A stretch of DNA of 64,000 nt from Kitasatospora herbaricolor (GCF_030813695.1 NZ_JAUSVA010000002.1:9075501-9139500), one strand, 5' to 3'; positions 7,842 through 16,657 are shown, numbered from the stretch's first letter. Numbers and translations are program-made. Notes: generated by a model from the letters alone, not told the origin.

Positions 7842-9614
7842 TCAGAGGAGGGGAGGCAGGCTGCGGACCATCAGGCCCAGCCCGACGACCAGCACAAGCA
7901 CCGCGGTGAGCCGTGCGGTGTGCGGGGTGAGGCGGCGGAGCAAAGTGAGGGCCGGCCGGGCGGCGAGCCGGCCGAGCCGGTCCCCGATCCGCACCAGGAG
8001 CAGGCCGACGGCGGTGAGGGTGGCGGCCATGCCGAGGCCGTAGGCCACCACCAGGCCCGCGCCGAACCATGTCCGGCCGAGGGCCACCGCTCCGAGCAGG
8101 ACGACCAGGGCCGAGGGGCTGGGGACCAGGCCGCCGGCGACCCCCAGGCCGACCAGGCCCCGGGTGGTGAACGGCTGCGCCTCGGCGGCGGCCGGGCCAT
8201 GGGAGTGACGGTGCCCGAAGAGGCCGTGGCGATGGGGCCGGTCGTGGTGCGGGTGGTGGTCGTGGTGCGGGTGATCGTGGTGCGGGTGGTCGTCTGCCTG
8301 CTCGTGCTCGTGGGGCTGGTCGTGCTCGTGGTGCAAGTGGGCTCCGTGCAGGTGCTGCTGTCCGTCCGTCACCACCTCGGCGGCGGTGCCGGGGGCCGCT
8401 CCGACCAGGACGGGCCGGCGCGCCCCCTCGGTCGTCGGGACGGTGTCCGGACGGTGTTCGTGGCGATCGTCGTGCTCGTCGTGGCCGTGGTGGCCGTGGT
8501 GGCCGTGTCGGCTGTCTGCCTCCCGGTGCCCGCGCCGCGCGTCGGCGAGCAGTCCGGCGCCGACCAGCGCGACGAGGGCTCCGCTGACCACGCCGAGCCA
8601 GCCCAGCACGGCGTCCCCGGCCAGTGCGGAGAAGCTGGTCAGGGCCAGCCCGACGACCAGCACCCCGGCCGTGTGGGTGGCGGTGACGGTCGCCCCGACC
8701 GTCACCGCGTCCCGGGTGCGGCCGCGCCGGCCGGCCAGGTAGGCCGCCATCACGGTTTTGCCGTGGCCGGGCAGCAGCGCGTGCCCGGCGCCCAGCACCA
8801 CCGAGAGCAGGACGGCGAGCAGGCCGACCGGCACGGTGAGCCGCTCCGCCCCCGCGAGCGCGGCCAGATGCCGGGCCAGCCCCTCCAGCCGGGCGGTCGG
8901 ACCGTCGGCCGCGGTCGGTCCGGGCCGCTCGCCGCCCGCGCCCGGTCCGGACTCGCCCGCGAGTGCGGTGAACTCCGCCCGGGTGTCGCCCCGCGGGGTG
9001 TCCAGCAGGTCGCGGGGGTAGTTCCGCAGCTCGTCGGAGGCGGAGGTCTCGGGCACCCCGGACCCTCGCAGGCGGGCGCCGTCCCCGCGGGCGGTGATCT
9101 CGTTCCACCCGACCCGGGTCGGGTCCGCCCCGGTGTCGACCCGTAGCGCCACCGGTCCGCCGGTCAGGTCGAGCGGCGCCCGTAGCCGGCACTCCAGCCG
9201 GCTGGTGCGCAGCGAGGCCTGCCCGGGCCGGTAGGTGAAGGAGGCACTCGTTACGGTCCAGCCGAGCCGCTGCCGGGGCCCGGCCGGTACACCGGGGCCC
9301 GGTGCGCTGGTGACCGCCAGGCGCCCGGCGGTCTCGGCGCAGCGGGCGCCCGCCCAGGCGGCCCGTTCGGCGTCGCTCGGACTGCCGTCGCCGTCGGTGT
9401 CGACGTCCGGCGCCGCCTGCAGGGCGGGGATCTCGGCGGTGTCGGTGACGGCCAGGGCCTCGACGTGGTCGGTGTGGACGGTCAGGCCGGTGTAGTGGTT
9501 GACGGAGAAGTTGCCGAGCGGGTGCGCCTCGGCGGCGGGCGCGCCGGCGCCGAGCAGCCAGAGCGCGCAGCCGGCCACGGCCGCCGCACGTCGTGGGACA
9601 TGACGGTGTGTCAT
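7842..9614 (-). CDS. NicO/RcnA-like metal exporter with EF-hand and His-rich loop
   Basis: 590 residues. A signal peptide (GCALWLLGAGAPAAEA) is followed by an extracellular domain opening HPLGNFSVNHYTGL, as in many NicO-type proteins. Residues 72-83 (DTDGDGSPSDAE) match a complete 12-residue EF-hand loop with D72, D74, D76, S78, S80 and E83. From about 265 the membrane part begins: GAGHALLPGHGKTVMAAYLAG and GATVTATHTAGVLVVGLALT carry the family's H-containing helices. Between the two helix bundles (about 365-480) lies a long loop full of HGHH, HEHE and HPHHDH runs, as in RcnA and other nickel/cobalt transporters. It then continues with FTTRGLVGLGVAGGLVPSPSALVVLLGAVALGR. Metal type and direction are inferred from family. 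The start overlaps the TPR gene stop by ATGA, so translation is coupled. Confidence 0.8.
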   Translation of the reverse strand: MTHRHVPRRAAAVAGCALWLLGAGAPAAEAHPLGNFSVNHYTGLTVHTDHVEALAVTDTAEIPALQAAPDVDTDGDGSPSDAERAAWAGARCAETAGRLAVTSAPGPGVPAGPRQRLGWTVTSASFTYRPGQASLRTSRLECRLRAPLDLTGGPVALRVDTGADPTRVGWNEITARGDGARLRGSGVPETSASDELRNYPRDLLDTPRGDTRAEFTALAGESGPGAGGERPGPTAADGPTARLEGLARHLAALAGAERLTVPVGLLAVLLSVVLGAGHALLPGHGKTVMAAYLAGRRGRTRDAVTVGATVTATHTAGVLVVGLALTSFSALAGDAVLGWLGVVSGALVALVGAGLLADARRGHREADSRHGHHGHHGHDEHDDRHEHRPDTVPTTEGARRPVLVGAAPGTAAEVVTDGQQHLHGAHLHHEHDQPHEHEQADDHPHHDHPHHDHHPHHDRPHRHGLFGHRHSHGPAAAEAQPFTTRGLVGLGVAGGLVPSPSALVVLLGAVALGRTWFGAGLVVAYGLGMAATLTAVGLLLVRIGDRLGRLAARPALTLLRRLTPHTARLTAVLVLVVGLGLMVRSLPPLL

Positions 9615-10939
9615 GAGGTACCTCCGAGGGCGGCGAGGGCGCTGCGGGCCTGGGGCGCGAGCAGCGGGGAGAAGTGGGGGTCGAGGCGCAGGGCCTCGGC
9701 GAGGTGCTCGCGCGCGGCGTCCGGCTGCCCGAGAGCGCGCTCGATCTCGCCCCGGTGGTAGGCGAACAGGGCGTTCCGCCAGCCGTGGCTCCCGGCCTGC
9801 TCGGCCAGCGGGAGGGCCTCCTGGTCCTTGCCCTGCCGGTGCAGGGCCCAGGCCAGGGCGTCGGCGACCAGGACGGACCGCCGCCGCTCCCACTCGCCGC
9901 GCAGCAGTGTGACGGCCTGCGCAGGGTCGCCGTGGTCCGCCTGGAACCGGCCGAGCGTGAGGTCGTCCAGCACTCCGTTGGCGGCGGCCAGTTGCTGCTC
10001 GGCGGTGAGCAGCCGGTACTGCTCCTCGGCGGCGGCGCGGTGGCCGAGCGACTCCTGGAGTTCGCCGAGCTCCAGCAGGTGCTGCGGCAGCGGGACGCGG
10101 GCGACGGCCGCGGTGTAGTCGGCGACGGCGGCGTCGGTGTCGCCGAGGGCCGCCTGGGCGCGGGCCCGGCCGGCGAGGGCCGGGGTGAAGGAGGGGTCGT
10201 CGGCCAGCGCCTGCCGGTAGCCGGTGAGGGCCTGTTCGGGGCGGCCGGAGTCCTGGTCGAGTTCGGCGATCTGGTGCCGGCAGAAGGCGCGGTCGGCCGG
10301 GTCGTACGAGCTGTCGAGGGCCTGCTGGAGGGCCTGGCGGGCTTCGTCGGCGCGGCCGTGCTGTTCGAGTTCGTAGGCGGCGCGGGTGAAGGAGGCGGTG
10401 CCGGGGTGGCGGTCCAGCAGGTCCTGGACGGCTTCGGTGGCGCCGGTGTCGTCGCCGAGCTGGGTGCGGGCGTCGGCGAGGACGGCGTAGGCCTGCCAGT
10501 GCAGCGGCGCCAGGCCGATCGCCCGCTCGGCGAAGTCCCTTGCCTCGGCGAAGAGATGGCGTGCGTTGGCCAGCGCGCCGAGTGCGGTGAGCGCGTCGAC
10601 GTTGTCGGCCGGGCGCAGCTCCAGGGACCGGGCCAGCGCCTCGTCGGCCCTCGGGTAGTACGACGGGTCCGCGGTCAGCCGGGCCCGCTCGACGTACTCG
10701 GCGCCCAGCCGGGCCCAGCCTTCGGCGTCCTGCGGGGTGCCGCGCAGGCGCCGCTGGTCGGCGGCGATGCTCCGGCCGAGGGCGCCGCCGTCGGGCGCAC
10801 CGGCCGCGGCGGTTCCGGCGTCGCGCCGGTCGCCGCCGGGCTCCGGAGCGGGGGCCGGTCCTTCGCGGCCGAGCGCGCCGAACGCGGCCAGCGTGCCGCA
10901 GAGCGCCACGGTGGTGAGCAGCAGGGGCAGTCGGCGCAT
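9611..10939 (-). CDS. secreted/membrane-anchored TPR-repeat protein
   Basis: 442 residues. The N-terminus MRRLPLLLTTVALCGTLAAF is a signal peptide or anchor, followed by a Pro/Gly/Asp-rich linker and then about nine TPR-like helix pairs from residue 65 (for example EGWARLGAEYVERARLTAD, HWQAYAVLADARTQLGDDTG, DPSFTPALAGRARAQAALGD and GWRNALFAYHRGEIERALGQ). TPRs are protein-binding scaffolds. Placed outside the membrane and translationally coupled to the NicO-type exporter (4-bp overlap), it probably holds module partners together (inference). ATG 10939 is preceded by GGATCC-like and AAGGATCC sequence that can serve as RBS; GTG one codon earlier is an alternative. The DUF4331 gene upstream ends in its own hairpin 157 bp before. 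Confidence 0.8.
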   Translation of the reverse strand: MRRLPLLLTTVALCGTLAAFGALGREGPAPAPEPGGDRRDAGTAAAGAPDGGALGRSIAADQRRLRGTPQDAEGWARLGAEYVERARLTADPSYYPRADEALARSLELRPADNVDALTALGALANARHLFAEARDFAERAIGLAPLHWQAYAVLADARTQLGDDTGATEAVQDLLDRHPGTASFTRAAYELEQHGRADEARQALQQALDSSYDPADRAFCRHQIAELDQDSGRPEQALTGYRQALADDPSFTPALAGRARAQAALGDTDAAVADYTAAVARVPLPQHLLELGELQESLGHRAAAEEQYRLLTAEQQLAAANGVLDDLTLGRFQADHGDPAQAVTLLRGEWERRRSVLVADALAWALHRQGKDQEALPLAEQAGSHGWRNALFAYHRGEIERALGQPDAAREHLAEALRLDPHFSPLLAPQARSALAALGGTS

Positions 10940-11049
10940 CACGGATCCTTCGGGTGCTGAGAGTGGGACGGTCCGGCGGGAGCGGCGGGAGCGGTGGAGC
11001 GGTGGAGCGGTGGTGCCGGGTGCGCGGTTGCGCACGCGGCACCCGGACC

Positions 11050-11085
11050 GGTGCGGGCCCGGTCGCCAGGACCCGGGCCCGCACC
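11050..11085 (-). terminator. hairpin after the DUF4331 gene
   Basis: GGTGCGGGCCCGG at 11050-11062 pairs perfectly (13 bp) with 11073-11085. It lies between the DUF4331 stop and the TPR start, so it may terminate or attenuate read-through into TPR-NicO-lipoprotein. Confidence 0.6.
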
Positions 11086-11096
11086 GCCGCTCCGCG

Positions 11097-12545
11097 TCAG
11101 CCGGCCTGGTTGACGGCCTTGGCGTAGGGCAGGGCCACGTACGGGAACGAGGCGGAGAACGGCCGGTCGGCCTGGTTGACCCCGTCACCGGCGGCCAGGG
11201 CGCCGATCAGGTTGCCGGGGGTGGCGCCCTCCATCACCTGGAGCGCGATGTCCACCACGTCGTCGGTCAGGCGCCGTCCGTTCGGGAAGCCCTGGAAGTC
11301 GCCGGCCAGGATGCCGAGGCGGTTCGGGGCGGCGGAGACCGGGGTGGACATGTTGAGCCGCAGCTCCTCGGCCGGCACGAACCGCCTGGGGTCGATGTCC
11401 TGGTTCATCAGCTGCGAGTTGAGGTCCACCTGGAAGGGACCGCCGGTGGCCTTGGCGATGCCGGTGAGGAAGATCTCCTGCAGGTCGGTGCGCGGCGTCG
11501 CCGGGGCGGGCAGGCCGTAGATCGCCTGCACCAGCTTCGGGACCTCCGGGTCGAGCACCTTGGCCACCACGGCGGGCTGGTTGTGGTCCTCGGAGGGCGG
11601 CAGCGCGTTGAAGGCGTCCTTCAGCCCGGCCGGAACCACCACCTCGTTGACCAGCGGGTTGCCGAGCCGGGAGACCTGGACGTACTTGCCGGTCGGCTCC
11701 TCCTTGCCGGGGCTGAGCTTCATGGTCCGCTTCTCGGTGCTGCTCCACACGCCGATGACGGGGTTGCGGGTGGCGTCGCCCTTCCAGGCGAGGCGGCTCT
11801 TGGGGATCTGGATGGAGAGGGTGTTGACGTTGTATCCGGCGAGGGTGTTCTGGCCGGTCTCGGTGAGGTTGCCGCCGTAGAGGAGGTCGAAGACCCGCAG
11901 GTCGAGGAAGAAGGGGTCGGCGGCCTGGGTCGCCACGGTCTGCCCGCCGCCGGGCAGCTGGACGGTGGCCTGGCCGCGCAGCCGCCCGTAGTCGGGCATG
12001 GAGGCCTTGCCGGTGTCGGACGGCGCGGCGGTGCCGTGCTCGACCAGGGTCTTGGGCTCGCAGCCGGAGCGGAGCTCCTGGAGCGTGTAGTACTGGCGGA
12101 ACAGCAGGGTCGGGTCGGTGAGGTTGTTCACCGGGCCGTTGTTGTAGAGGAAGGTGTTGGTGCCGCGCTGGTCCTCGGTGTGGAAGGTCCAGCGGTAGGT
12201 GATGTCGGGTTTGCCGGTGCCCTGGGAGTCGATGTTGATGTCGTAGTGGGCGCCGTCGGCCCAGGGGTAGAAGTTCGGACCGCCGTTGGGCTCCTGGAAG
12301 GGCAGCCAGTTGGCGACCAGGGTGACGCTGTCCTGCTGGTCGGGGCTGGTGAAGGCGTACACGTCGGTGTTGTCGACCTGCGGGTCCGCGGCGATCAGCG
12401 GTGCCTCGCGGTGGCTGGACGCCGCGCCGACCCCGGCGCCCGGCCCGGCGAGGGCACTGGTGGCCAGCGCGAGGCCCATGGCGGCCATGGCTGCCGCGGT
12501 GCGGAGGGTGGACTTGGATCGGGCGCGCCCGAGCACAGGGTTCAT
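11097..12545 (-). CDS. secreted DUF4331-family protein
   Basis: 482 residues with a signal peptide (TLRTAAAMAAMGLALATSALA, cleavage near the alanine/glycine stretch). The mature protein begins SSHREAPLIAADPQVDNTDVYAF, the signature of DUF4331. Further conserved parts are TLVANWLPFQEPNGGPNFYP, YDINIDSQGTGKPDITYRW, FFLDLRVFDLLYGGNL, NTLSIQIPKSRL and the tail ADRPFSASFPYVALP. DUF4331 proteins are secreted beta-rich proteins of unknown function, present in many bacteria. In this window the gene heads a same-strand block with a TPR protein, a NicO-type exporter and a lipoprotein. No enzyme motif is visible. The function is unknown; I suggest only that it works with the exporter module in the envelope. 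Confidence 0.85.
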   Translation of the reverse strand: MNPVLGRARSKSTLRTAAAMAAMGLALATSALAGPGAGVGAASSHREAPLIAADPQVDNTDVYAFTSPDQQDSVTLVANWLPFQEPNGGPNFYPWADGAHYDINIDSQGTGKPDITYRWTFHTEDQRGTNTFLYNNGPVNNLTDPTLLFRQYYTLQELRSGCEPKTLVEHGTAAPSDTGKASMPDYGRLRGQATVQLPGGGQTVATQAADPFFLDLRVFDLLYGGNLTETGQNTLAGYNVNTLSIQIPKSRLAWKGDATRNPVIGVWSSTEKRTMKLSPGKEEPTGKYVQVSRLGNPLVNEVVVPAGLKDAFNALPPSEDHNQPAVVAKVLDPEVPKLVQAIYGLPAPATPRTDLQEIFLTGIAKATGGPFQVDLNSQLMNQDIDPRRFVPAEELRLNMSTPVSAAPNRLGILAGDFQGFPNGRRLTDDVVDIALQVMEGATPGNLIGALAAGDGVNQADRPFSASFPYVALPYAKAVNQAG

Positions 12546-13042
12546 CGTTCTCGCTTCCGGTGGGGGCGACAGGTCGCCCGGTTGGGTGCGGCGCCCGCCG
12601 CCCGGACGGGCCGGGCAGGTCGATCACCGCACTTCACCGGCCCTTCGGCTCCGTCGGCGGCCCGGATGGCCCGGCTCACCCGCACGGCGCAGTCCGTCCA
12701 CCCGTTCGGCCCCCCGTCGGCCGCCGGGGTCCGGTCGAGCCGTCGGCTTCGGGCGGGCCCGGGCCCGGTGCCCCCGCGGTTCCCGAGGCACCGTCATGTC
12801 CGTCGCCCCGCCTGCTCGGAGGTCCCGCTGACGGACGGTCGGCCTGACCCGTCCAAGGTTGGCCCAGTTGGCTCAGCTCCCCGGGAGATCGCCGCGGCCC
12901 TGTGTGATCGTCTTTCCACAGCTGAGCTTTCCTGGGTGGCGGTAGGTCCGACGTGGTGAAGAGCCGCGGCCCCCCGGCCCGGAGGGCCGTCGTCGATCGG
13001 CGGCCCGGTCTTCCAGGGGCTCGACCCCAGGAAGGAAGCCCC
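12546..13042. other. 497-bp divergent intergenic region, no gene seen
   Basis: Upstream regions of the DUF4331 gene (minus) and the GH16 gene (plus). A lower-GC patch around 12900-12950 (GTGTGATCGTCTTTCCACAG) is the best candidate for promoter elements. I could not assign a clear -35/-10 pair or a known operator. Open frames across it are antisense or GC artefacts. Confidence 0.45.
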
Positions 13043-14215
13043 GTGATCAGCAAGCACTCGCTGACCGTCATAGTCCGTACCGCCACCGCGGCCGCCGTCG
13101 CCCTGCTGCTCGCGCTCGCCGCGCTCCCGGGGCAGGACGCGGTCGCGGCGCCGGTGGTGGTCCAGCTCCGGCTCACCCCGACCGGTGCCACCGCCGGCGC
13201 CGAGGTCTCGGCCACCCTCACCGTGCTGTCCTCGCGATGTCAGACCGTCCGGTCCCTCGGCGTCGGCGTCCGGGACTCCGCCGGCCACAACCTGGACTTC
13301 CCCGGTTCGGCGACCGACGTCCGGATCTGCCCCACCGGGGTGACCATGACCACCCGCGCCCGGACCTTTCCGGCCGGCACCTACCTCCAGTTCGGCTTCT
13401 ACCGGGACGCCTCCGGCTACCACAACCTGATCGGCACGACGCTGACGGTCCGACCGGCCGCCGTTCCGACCGCCCCGACCGTCCCGACCGTCCCGGCCAC
13501 CCCGGCGAATCCGGCCACCACGCCGCCGATCAGCGGCCGGTCGCCGGTCTTCCTGGAGGAGTTCAGCCGCCCGCTCGACTGGGGAGGCACCTGGGTCGGC
13601 ACCCGGACCAGCGCCTACGAGTACGGCGACCACAACCCCAAGGACAACAAGCTGGACCTGCTCACCCAGGACGCCGTCACCGTCGCCGACGGAGCGGCCA
13701 CCTTCACCGCCCGGCCCGGGTCGCGGGTGCTGGAGAACGGGCTGCAGTCCTGGACGACGGGGCTGCTCACCACCGAGGGATCGGCACGCGGCTTCAAGGT
13801 CCGGACCGGCGACTACATCGAGACCCGGGTGCAGCTGCCGACCCGGGCGGGCGCCTGGCCGGCCCTGTGGACGTGGAAGGACGGCGGCAACGAGGTGGAC
13901 GTGTTCGAGTACCACCCCGACCACCCGGACCTGCTGGAACTCACCAACCACGTCCGGAGCGGCTCCGCCGACTACACCAACCCGAAGACGGTCGCCCCCG
14001 GCGGCTGGGTCACCGTCGGGGTGCTGTGCGGCGCCACCTCCGACGACTGGTACGTCAACAACACCAAGGTCTACTCCGACCGGACGGGCGTCGGCAGCCA
14101 GTGGTCGGCCTACCTGATCCTCAACCTCTCCGTCAGCGCCGGGCGCTACCACCCGGCCCCCGACAGCACCACGCCGATCACCTTCGCCGCCGACTACCTG
14201 CGGGTCTGGCGCTGA
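13043..14215 (+). CDS. secreted GH16-family beta-glucanase-like protein
   Basis: 390 residues, GTG start with AGGAAGGA upstream. A signal peptide (TATAAAVALLLALAALPGQDAVAA) leads into an Ig-like domain (about 37-145), a Pro/Thr linker (VPTAPTVPTVPATPANPATT) and a GH16 concanavalin-like domain (about 170-390). The catalytic motif E284-V-D286-V-F-E289 exactly fits the GH16 consensus ExDx(x)E; it follows the aromatic PALWTWKDGG strand. GH16 enzymes cleave beta-1,3/1,4-glucans, agar, carrageenan and similar polysaccharides. The exact substrate cannot be told. The protein ends DYLRVWR, typical of the last GH16 strand. It is monocistronic and closes with a perfect 14-bp terminator hairpin. Confidence 0.88.
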   Translation: MISKHSLTVIVRTATAAAVALLLALAALPGQDAVAAPVVVQLRLTPTGATAGAEVSATLTVLSSRCQTVRSLGVGVRDSAGHNLDFPGSATDVRICPTGVTMTTRARTFPAGTYLQFGFYRDASGYHNLIGTTLTVRPAAVPTAPTVPTVPATPANPATTPPISGRSPVFLEEFSRPLDWGGTWVGTRTSAYEYGDHNPKDNKLDLLTQDAVTVADGAATFTARPGSRVLENGLQSWTTGLLTTEGSARGFKVRTGDYIETRVQLPTRAGAWPALWTWKDGGNEVDVFEYHPDHPDLLELTNHVRSGSADYTNPKTVAPGGWVTVGVLCGATSDDWYVNNTKVYSDRTGVGSQWSAYLILNLSVSAGRYHPAPDSTTPITFAADYLRVWR

Positions 14216-14323
14216 CCCGGCCGGTCGCCGTGCCGGCCGGGGATGCCCCGGCGGCCGGCGGCCGGTCCCTCCTTCGGAGCAACGGGCCCCGCGGGCCGCA
14301 CGGGCAGTCAGCGGGCCCCGGGA

Positions 14324-14359
14324 GGCGCCGGGACGGCAGGCCAGGGCCGTCCCGGCGCC
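14324..14359 (+). terminator. terminator after the GH16 gene
   Basis: GGCGCCGGGACGGC at 14324-14337 pairs perfectly with 14346-14359 across an 8-nt loop. A shorter GC stem lies at 14232-14259, closer to the stop. Confidence 0.75.
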
Positions 14360-14468
14360 CGTGCGGGCGGCCGGGCGGTGGCGCGGTCGGGTGAATCCGG
14401 CTGGCCGTCAGGGCCGCCCGGCGGTTGCATGAGGTCAAGCCATTCCCGTCTGACCTTGGGAGGGTCCC

Positions 14469-14771
14469 GTGCACGAGATGCGAGCCGAAGCCGACCACAG
14501 CACACAGGGGCGGAGTCTGCTGTGGCATGTGGTCGCGAAGGAGGACGGCGGCCGGTCCCTCTGCGGCAGCCGGTTGCAGCAGACCGGGCCGTCGCCGTCG
14601 CCCGGTCCCGGTGGCCCCGACGGGCTGCCGGACCGCTACTGCGCGCCCTGTCTGGACGCCGTGCGCCGCACGATGCAGGCGGCCGGTGGCGCGCCGGGTT
14701 CCGAAGTGGGTGCCCCCGCCGCCGTCGTGGCCGAGGCGCCGCCGGTCGGTGATCCCCAGCCCGCCGGGTGA
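14469..14771 (+). CDS. small hypothetical protein with Cys motif
   Basis: 100 residues from GTG 14469 with a good GGGAGGG Shine-Dalgarno 6-8 bp upstream. The core is LLWHVVAKEDGGRSLCGSRL followed by DRYCAPCLDAVRRTM. One Cys in LCGS and a C-x2-C pair could bind a metal as an incomplete zinc ribbon. The C-terminal third is Ala/Pro/Gly-rich and likely disordered. I do not recognise a named family. It stands alone and is followed by a strong hairpin, which supports it being a real transcription unit. Confidence 0.6.
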   Translation: MHEMRAEADHSTQGRSLLWHVVAKEDGGRSLCGSRLQQTGPSPSPGPGGPDGLPDRYCAPCLDAVRRTMQAAGGAPGSEVGAPAAVVAEAPPVGDPQPAG

Positions 14772-14880
14772 CGCCCCGGCCGGGGCACGGGCCTCCGGGA
14801 GCAGGTGAAACCCCGGATCGCGCGTGCAGGCCGTGCGGTGGGGGAGAGCGCGGAGTCCGCGCGTCGAAGCAGGACCGGTG

Positions 14881-14925
14881 CCCCGGCGCCCCGGGACGGT
14901 GCGAGCCGTCCCCGGGGCGCCGGGG
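14881..14925 (+). terminator. terminator after the small Cys-motif gene
   Basis: 14881-14899 (CCCCGGCGCCCCGGGACGG) pairs with 14906-14925 with a single bulge. The stem is about 19 bp. Confidence 0.7.
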
Positions 14926-15018
14926 CGTGTCCGCGCCCCCCCGGCGCGTCGGGCCGCTGCTCCCGTGCTCCCGGGAGCCGCCCGGCGCCCGGCTTGCCCG
15001 TGCCGGGGGCGGAGCGGT

Positions 15019-15044
15019 TTAATAAATGAACAGGCATTTATTAA
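15019..15044. promoter_or_regulatory. TetR operator: perfect AT-rich dyad
   Basis: TTAATAAATG-N6-CATTTATTAA is a perfect 10-bp inverted repeat with centre AACAGG, 18 bp before the TetR start. It is an AT island in 74% GC surroundings, so it must be selected for. Position and symmetry indicate autoregulation of the TetR-SDR operon. Confidence 0.85.
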
Positions 15045-15062
15045 TGACGGACGGGAGCAGCG

Positions 15063-15680
15063 ATGGCCGGACGCCCCCGAGGTGTCGACGACGTGGTGAT
15101 CCTGCGCGCCGCGGCCGAGGTGATCGGGCGGGTGGGCCCCGCCGGATTCACCCTGGCGGCGGTCGCCGGTGAGGTCGGACTGGTGCCCGGCACCCTGGTC
15201 CAGCGCTTCGGCTCCAAGCGCGGCCTGCTGCTGGCACTCGCCGACCGGTCCGTCGCCGACGCGGCCGAGCTGTCCGCGGGACTGCGGCCCGAACACCCGT
15301 CGGCGCTCGCGGCGCTGGTGGCGGCCCAGGTCGGGTGGGCGGCCCCGATGGCCACCCCCGAGAGCTTCGCCAACCATCTGGCCTTCCTCTGCACCGACCT
15401 CACGGACCCGCAGTTGCACGAGCGCGCCCTCGCCGTCCACCGGGCGCAGCGCGGCGTGGTCGAGGCCCTGCTGACGGAGGCCGTGCACGCCGGCGAGCTG
15501 CTCGGCGGGACGGACGTCCCGGTGCTGGCCGGCACCGTGCAGGCGATCACCGCCGGCGCGGGGCTGACCTGGGCGCTGGAGCGGGACGGCACCCTGGCCG
15601 AACGGCTCCGGCGCGAACTCGACGCCGTACTGGCCCCGCACGTCCCGCCCCGCCACGACCACGACCTGGAGGGATCATGA
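15063..15680 (+). CDS. TetR-family transcriptional regulator
   Basis: 205 residues. The N-terminal helix-turn-helix is clear: DVVILRAAAEVIGRVGPAGFTLAAVAGEVGLVPGTLVQRFGSKRGLLLALA, where GTLVQRFGSKRGLL is the recognition helix and the start of the connecting helix. The C-terminal ligand-binding and dimerisation domain is helical, as in the family. The perfect dyad at 15019-15044 directly upstream is the likely operator. The stop overlaps the ATG of the SDR gene (ATGA), so both are one operon, and the SDR substrate or product is a candidate inducer (inference). The RBS is GACGGGAGC. Confidence 0.92.
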   Translation: MAGRPRGVDDVVILRAAAEVIGRVGPAGFTLAAVAGEVGLVPGTLVQRFGSKRGLLLALADRSVADAAELSAGLRPEHPSALAALVAAQVGWAAPMATPESFANHLAFLCTDLTDPQLHERALAVHRAQRGVVEALLTEAVHAGELLGGTDVPVLAGTVQAITAGAGLTWALERDGTLAERLRRELDAVLAPHVPPRHDHDLEGS

Positions 15681-16588
15681 CGACGAAGGACCTGCCCCTG
15701 GCCGGACGGGTGGCCCTGGTGGCCGGCGGCACCCGTGGCGGCGGGCGCGGGATCGCCGTCGAGCTCGGCGCCGCCGGCGCGACGGTGTACGTGTCGGGCC
15801 GCAGCAGCGCGGCCGGCCGCTCCGAGCTGGGCCGCGCGGAGACCATCGAGGGGACCGCCGAGCGGGTCACCGCGGCCGGCGGCCTGGGCATCCCGGTCCG
15901 CACCGACCACAGCCGGCCGGAGGAGGTCCGGGCGCTGGTGGACCGGATCGCGGCCGAGCAGGGCGGGCGGCTCGACGTCCTGGTCAACTCCGTCTGGGGC
16001 GGCGACCCGCTGACCGACTGGGAACACCCCTTGTGGGAGCAGGACCTGGAGCGCGGTCTGCGCCTGCTCCGGCAGGCCGTCGAGACCCATGTGATCACCA
16101 GCCGGTTCGCGCTGCCGCTGATGGTCGCCCGGGGGAGCGGGCTCGTGGTGGAGGTCACCGACGGCAACACCGCCCGCTACCGCGGCTCGTTCTTCTACGA
16201 CCTGGCGAAGTCCGCGGTCATCCGGCTGGCCTTCGCCCAGGCCGCCGAGCTGAAGCCGCACGGCGTCGCCGCGGTGGCGCTCACCCCCGGGTTCCTCCGC
16301 TCGGAGGCGATGCTGGAGCACTTCGGCGTCACCGAGGAGAACTGGCGGGACGGCGCGGCCGAGGACCCGAACTTCGCGTATTCCGAGACCCCCGCCTACC
16401 TGGGGCGGGCGGTCGCCGCGCTGGCGGCCGACCCGGCCGTGCTGGCGCGGACCGGGCGGGCACTGGCCACCTGGGGCCTCTACAAGGAGTACGGGTTCAC
16501 CGACGTGGACGGCAGCCGGCCGGACTTCGCCGCCCACTGGGCCGCCGAGCTGGAGGAGGAGTACGGGCCGCTCGGCGATCCCCTGTGA
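15677..16588 (+). CDS. short-chain dehydrogenase/reductase (SDR)
   Basis: 303 residues. The NAD(P)-binding motif is unusual: VALVAGGTRGGGRGIAVEL (G17-G18-x3-G pattern). Downstream are LDVLVNSVWGG (the NxAG-equivalent), a Ser/Thr region in VVEVTDGN and the catalytic Y174-x3-K178 in FFYDLAKSAV. It resembles the DHRS1-like SDR group with a GGTRGxGRG motif. Reaction: NAD(P)H-dependent oxidation or reduction of an alcohol/ketone; the substrate is unknown. Translationally coupled to its TetR regulator. It converges with the sirtuin gene. Confidence 0.9.
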   Translation: MTTKDLPLAGRVALVAGGTRGGGRGIAVELGAAGATVYVSGRSSAAGRSELGRAETIEGTAERVTAAGGLGIPVRTDHSRPEEVRALVDRIAAEQGGRLDVLVNSVWGGDPLTDWEHPLWEQDLERGLRLLRQAVETHVITSRFALPLMVARGSGLVVEVTDGNTARYRGSFFYDLAKSAVIRLAFAQAAELKPHGVAAVALTPGFLRSEAMLEHFGVTEENWRDGAAEDPNFAYSETPAYLGRAVAALAADPAVLARTGRALATWGLYKEYGFTDVDGSRPDFAAHWAAELEEEYGPLGDPL

Positions 16589-16657
16589 CGGGGCCGGGCC
16601 GTGTCGGTCGTGACGGGGCCGGCCCGCCCGTCCGGCCCGTCCGGCCCGGTCGGGGCC

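Noticed and set aside
8190..8350. CRISPR-like short direct repeats (GGTCGTGGTGCGGGTG-type)
   Set aside because: They are codon-level repeats of the His-rich loop in the NicO-type exporter; spacing is irregular and there are no spacers or cas genes.
10737..12959. Long plus-strand frame antisense to the DUF4331 and TPR genes
   Set aside because: Mirror of well-supported minus-strand genes; Val/Gly-rich antisense composition and no RBS.
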